Below are positions 59,620 through 64,000 of a stretch of 64,000 nt of DNA, in pieces. A program made the translations under genes and the position numbers. Source of the DNA: Haematococcus lacustris (lineage: Eukaryota > Chlorophyta > Chlorophyceae > Chlamydomonadales > Haematococcaceae); contig JASKMD010000026.1 of NCBI GenBank assembly GCA_030144725.1, positions 15,297,314 to 15,361,313 on the forward strand. Direction: 5' to 3'. Numbering within the stretch: position 1 is the stretch's first letter; every line of letters begins with the position of its first letter. A model generated the notes under the pieces. The model was given only the letters and a program-made list of their open reading frames with translations, was not told where the DNA came from and did no database searches.

Positions 59620-62600
59620 CTACATCCACCCACCCACACGAGGCCGCTTCATGACTTTGTTCGCAGTTTTGGGCACGCCTTGACTACGCGGTACCTGCTC
59701 CTGGGCGCCGTCTAGTGCGAACAAGCTCCTTGCGGGTGCGTACACTGTGCCGTTGCTTTCAAGTCCAGCTCCCGGCATTGCGGAGAACATCGCCCAGCTA
59801 TCACCCGGCGGCGGCGCGGGCAGCGCACCAACGTGGCTTTGAGGTGCCATGATTGTCTGCTGGCTGTTATGTGCCTCACCGCGCTGCTGTCGTGGCAGGT
59901 CGCTGAGATCGTCGGTGGAGTGTTTGCCGAGCGGTGCGATGCGGGACGTCACGAAGGGCGGCGGGACCCACTTCTGGCTCGGGCCCTTGACCCAGCTTGC
60001 TTGCACTACCTCAGCGGCGGAGCTGCTCGATGTCAGCGTGAGTCCGCGGGTGAGGCCAGCGAGGCCGGGCGGCAGGCTGTCGATGTCCGGCGACATGACG
60101 CCGCCATCGAGGACCAGGTTCCGCAAGGGCAGCGGCATGGCCGGTTCCTGGAAAGCACCATGCGAGGCAGCATGGATGAGAGGAGGCTGCCAAGCTGCGC
60201 AAACACTATTGCTGTCATCGTGTCATCATGCTTTGCTGTCCGCGGTTGGACTTAAGCACCATCACATGGGCAGGTCGCTCACCAACACCCCGAAGGTCCA
60301 GCAATCCTGGTGCGCTGCAGGACTGGCCCAAAGCCCAGTGTCACACTCGCACAGCAGCCATTGACCTTCATCACCTTTATCCTGGTGGTGGTATGCTTGG
60401 GTGCAGCACTACACCCTTGCTTATCTCACCCATCGGCACATGTACAACCACCCGCTCCAAGGTGATAGGTTCATCCATTGCCTAACAGCCTAAGTGTCTG
60501 AACAGGCGCTCAGCTGCCCATCGCCCTGCCCCATCCCCTTGCCCCCAGCATGAGCTGCCCATCCCCCTGCCCCATCCTCTTGCCCCCTGCCCCCTGCATC
60601 AGCTGCCCATCCCCCTGGCTGCTTGAGCGCCCTGCCGACCACAGCTTGTCACGCACCTGGCCGTTGATCACCGCGTCCACCACTGGTGCCAGCCCTGCAT
60701 TGCTGTCCTGCTGCCCTGCTGCTGCTGCTGCTGCCGCCCCTGCGCAGGCATCTGCCCAGCGCTTGAAGGCAGCAAGGGCCTCTGGCACCCTGCCCCGGGT
60801 CACTGCCATGAGGGGCAGCAGGTGGGTCAGGGGGGCTGGCCAGGCACCATTGCTGCTGGGTGTGGGGCTGGGGCGGCTGGGGTCCAGCTGGGCAGCTAGC
60901 CACTCCACCAGGCACGACTCCTCCTGCAGCCAGGGGTTAGGTGCAGGGTTCGAACCCCAGGACCCCTCTACAGTGCTCACCTCCCATGAAAGAAACACGA
61001 GTAAAGCAGTAAGCTGGTCTGCGGTTGTGGGCAGGGTAGCACGAGCTGTGGGCTATTTAGGTAGAGCCGGTGTCGCTGCTGCTGCCGCTGTTGCTGCCGC
61101 TGCTGCTGCTGCCGCCGCTGCCGCTGCTGCTGCTGCTGCTGCCGCTGCTGCTGCCGCTGCCGCTGCCGCTGCCGCTGCCGCTGTTGCTGCCGCTGCTGCC
61201 GCTGCTGCCGCCGCTGCTGCCGCTGTTGCCGCTGTTGCTGCCACTGCCAACCCTGAAGGGCCCTTTCATGACGAGCCTGACAGCCAACTCCTGTAAGGTC
61301 TCCTACAGCTGAGTCACCTTTAAAGCCATGATCACATCTTCATCGTCTGGACCAATAGCATCCCTGCCTAGCTCCACTAACCAGCGTCAGTGCCAGCAGT
61401 AGCCACCCACCTCCTCACTGAAGCACATCTCCAGCAGCAGGGCAGCCGCAGGAGGCAGCTTCCCTCCTGACCCACAGCTTACCGACTGCATCTGTGCGGA
61501 GCGCTGCGCTGCAGCTGACCAGTCAGCAATGGCATGCAGCAGCTCCCGCTGCATGTCACACCGAGATGTGTGTGAGTGTGAGTGTGAGGGGGAAGGAGGG
61601 GAGAGGGGAGGGGAGTCGGGACAGGCAGCGATGAAGGAGCGGGCTAGGTGCAGCGCCTCCGCCAGGAGGTTACACCTGCAGGAGTGAGGTGACCACCAGG
61701 TGGACAGCGTCACGCTGGTGGAGCAGTAGCAGAGCAATAGTGGCGGAGAGCTGCGCATCGCATTGGCGTGGGAGGGAGAGGGAGGGTGGGTGGCGACAGC
61801 AGTTGAGGGTAGGCTGAGCGTGGAGCTGCGCATCGCAATGGCGGGGAAGGGAGAGGGAGTGATGGTGGCGGCAGTGAGGACTGAGGGTAGAGCACATTGC
61901 AACGCTGTTGACTGGGTGGGTGAGGGGACCTGGCATCCACCTGGCACTGCACCAGGTGCCGGGCACCTGGCCTGCCCACCCCCCTGGACCCAGCCCTACA
62001 CCCCTAGCCCTGCACCTCCACCCCTGCCCGCTCGCCCAACCACTGGCGCACCTGCCCTTGCCCTGCCCCTGGCCCTAGCTCTGGCTCCCCTGCCATCAGA
62101 ACCCCTTAGGCTGCCCTTGTCCTTGCTCCTGGCCCTGCCCCTGGCCCTGCCCCTGGCCCTGCCCCTGGCCCTGCCCCTGGCCCTGCCCCTGGCCCTGCCC
62201 CTGGCCCTGCCCCTGGCCCTGCCCCTGGCCCTGCCCCTGGCCCTGCCCCTGGCCCTGCCCCTGGCCCTGCCCCTGGCCCTGCCCCTGGCCCTGCCCCTGG
62301 CCCTGGCCCTGGCCCTGCCCCTGGCCCTGCCCCTGGCCCTGCCCCTGGCCCTGCCCCTGGCCCTGCCCCTGGCCCTGCCCCTGGCCCTGCCCCTGGCCCT
62401 GCCCCTGGCCCTGCCCCTGGCCCTGCCCCTGGCCCTGCCGACCTCACCTAAGCCGCAACTCCACCAGCATGCGCGGCACCCCCCCCCACCAGCTCCTCCT
62501 GGTCCACCCCCGCCCCACCCTCCGCCCCCCTGCTGCCCGCATAGCCGCGGTGCAGAGCCAGAGCCACCTCAGGCCGCCCCAGCCCCACCAGCACCTCCAT

Positions 62601-63490
62601 GCACTTGGTGGGCAGCCGGGGCTGGCAGTGGGCATGGGTGACCAGCAGCAGGGCCGCAGCGTCCAGGCTGGCGTCAGTCGGCGTGGAGGGCTGGGGGGGG
62701 TGGGGAGGGAGGGAGGGGGAGGAGGCGTGGGCAGGGGGTGGGGGCTGGTGGCCAGGGGGGGTGTAGGGGCTGGTGCAGGCGTCCAATAGGAAGGCGGCAT
62801 GCCAGGTGGCCAGGGTGGAGGTGGGGATGTGGAAGCAGGCACCCAGGTCCGTCAGCAGGTCATGTCCTGAGGGAGCAGGCAGGGAGCAGGGGCAGGGGGG
62901 AGGGGGAGGGGCAGGGCAGCATGGCCAGGCGGTGGGGAGCCGAGGCCAACCAGGCAAGTGCTTTAGCAGGGGAGGCGGGTGGGCGGGTGGGTGGGCGGGC
63001 GGACAGGCAGCAGGTGCTTTGCAGAAGCCTGGAGGTGTGTGCCCTGGCCCTGCCTGGTGGCCCTGCTGCTCAAGGTGTGTTGCTGCGCACTGATGGCGTC
63101 AGCCAAGATGCACAGCCGGGACACAGGGCTCTGACCACCACGCTCAGCACCATCCCTACCCACCTGCCTTGCTAGCCAGCCCCTACACCAGGTCAGAGTC
63201 AGGGTCAGGGTCAGGGTCAAGATTAGCCCTACCGGCCCCGCCACCCCCCTGCCCTGCCACCCCCGTGCCCTACCGGCCCCCTGCCCTGCCGCCCCCCTGC
63301 CCTGGCACCCACCTGCCCTGCCACCCCCCTCCAGCAGCCCCAGGTCTGCCAGGTAGTACACCATCAGGGCCAGCTTGTGCTGCCAGGCCGCGCTGCTGGC
63401 GTCACGACAGGTGCAGCCCAGCGCCAGCAGGCAGGCGGCCAGGCTGGGGAAGGGGTAGGAGCCCGTCAAGTCCAGCGCCTGCTCGACACC
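59620..63490 (-). CDS. HOS1/ELYS-domain protein, 5' partial
   Basis: Similar in layout to the ELYS-like domain of plant HOS1, a nuclear-pore-associated E3 ubiquitin ligase. Exons on the - strand are about 63325-63487 (EQALDLTGSYPFPSLAACLL, KLALMVYYLADLG), 62448-62866 (HDLLTDLGACFHIPTSTLAT, then CMEVLVGLGRPEVALALHR), 61411-61675 (CNLLAEALHLARSFIAACPD), 60657-60923 (ESCLVEWLAAQLDP, LLPLMAVTRGRVPEALAAFK) and 59620-60147 (last exon, EPAMPLPLRNLVLDGG to the stop). The phrases match HOS1 family patterns (DDF..TF.., helical R..CNLL.EA.., V.AL..). The RING finger expected at the N-terminus would lie beyond the window. Exon 62448-62866 needs one base less in a C9 run (62479-62487) to join its two halves. 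Identification is by remembered family pattern. Confidence 0.6.
61073..61252. repeat. (GCTGCC)n-rich trinucleotide tract
   Basis: Mixed GCT, GCC and GTT triplets in the HOS1-like intron 60924-61410. The poly-Ala, Leu and Ser/Gly readings are artefacts. Confidence 0.9.
62108..62437. repeat. 12-bp (CTGGCCCTGCCC)n array
   Basis: About 27 copies with one short-unit variant near 62300. It ends 11 bp before the exon end at 62448, inside the intron 61676-62447. Confidence 0.95.
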
Positions 63491-63540
63491 ACCCCACCAG
63501 CAGGAGCAGGAGCGCACGCATGAGCAGGGCAGGGCAGGGG

Positions 63541-64000
63541 TGCCGCCCGCCCGCCCGCCCGCCCGCCCGCCCGCCCGCCCGCCCGCCGCCCGCCCGCCGC
63601 CCGCCCGCCCCCGCCCGCCCGCCCGCCCGCCCGCCCGCCCGCCCCGCCCGCCCGCCCGCCCGCCCGCCCGCCCGCCCGCCCGCCCGCCGCCCGCCCGCCC
63701 GCCCGCCCGCCCGCCCCGCCCGCCCGCCCGCCCGCCCGCCCGCCCGCCCGCCCGCCCGCCCGCCCGCCCGCCCGCCCGCCCCGCCCGCCCGCCCGCCCGC
63801 CCGCCCGCCCGCCCGCCCGCCCGCCCGCCCGCCCGCCCGCCCGCCCGCCCGCCCGCCCGCCCGCCCGCCCGCCCGCCCGCCCGCCCGCCCGCCCGCCCGC
63901 CCGCCCGCCCGCCCGCCCGCCGCGCCCGCCCGCCCGCCCGCCCGCCCGCCCGCCCGCCCGCCCGCCCGCCCGCCCGCCCGCCCGCCCGCCCGCCCGCCCG
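63541..64000. repeat. (CCCG)n array running off the window
   Basis: About 110 CCCG tetramers with occasional missing or extra C (for example near 63584, 63597 and 63920). It extends to the last base, so its true length is unknown. It lies upstream of the last recognisable exon of the HOS1-like gene. Confidence 0.97.

Noticed and set aside
60884..60972. A possible tRNA: GGTTCGAACCCC T-loop-like motif with GGGGTCC and GGACCCC ends that pair over 7 bp
   Set aside because: D-arm and anticodon arm do not fold, the T-stem has a mismatch in the proper register, and the segment overlaps a HOS1-like exon and its 3' splice site.

Overview
The window is nuclear DNA of a flagellated green alga. It is GC-rich, its genes have dozens of short introns, and those introns are full of micro- and minisatellites. 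One gene encodes an axonemal dynein, so the organism is motile. The long pentamer arrays and one algal transposon remnant resemble what I know of volvocalean genomes such as Haematococcus. That genus guess rests on memory and was not tested.

Positions 1-48218 (+ strand) are one gene for a single-headed inner-arm axonemal dynein heavy chain, cut at its 5' end by the window edge. I traced about 90 exons covering tail, linker, AAA1-AAA6, stalk with microtubule-binding domain, and C-terminal domain. Most of the 48 kb is intron. The introns hold arrays such as 153 perfect CCCTG copies (15741-16505), about 165 copies of its reverse complement CAGGG (38885-39711), 55 copies of a 25-bp unit (7899-9273) and over 100 CACAC copies (19948-20516). 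Nine dynein introns appear to start with GC instead of GT. One intron (about 28.7-30.7 kb) carries two copies of a roughly 1-kb terminal-inverted-repeat element.

Positions 48219-49648 are intergenic and contain a diverged second copy of the dynein 3' end. The - strand then carries three genes in tandem. The first is a 216-aa glutathione S-transferase (49649-52789), whose largest intron holds, on the + strand, a broken and internally deleted element that looks like a Fanzor (eukaryotic TnpB). The second is the spliceosomal WD40 protein PRL1/PLRG1 (53368-59247). The third is a HOS1/ELYS-like protein (59620 to at least 63490) whose 5' part disappears into a (CCCG)n array that fills the window end.

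The four genes act in unrelated processes (flagellar motility, glutathione metabolism, pre-mRNA splicing, nuclear-pore or ubiquitin-linked regulation). They share only the repeat-laden intron architecture. Many long open reading frames in the window are artefacts of tandem repeats whose unit lacks stop codons.
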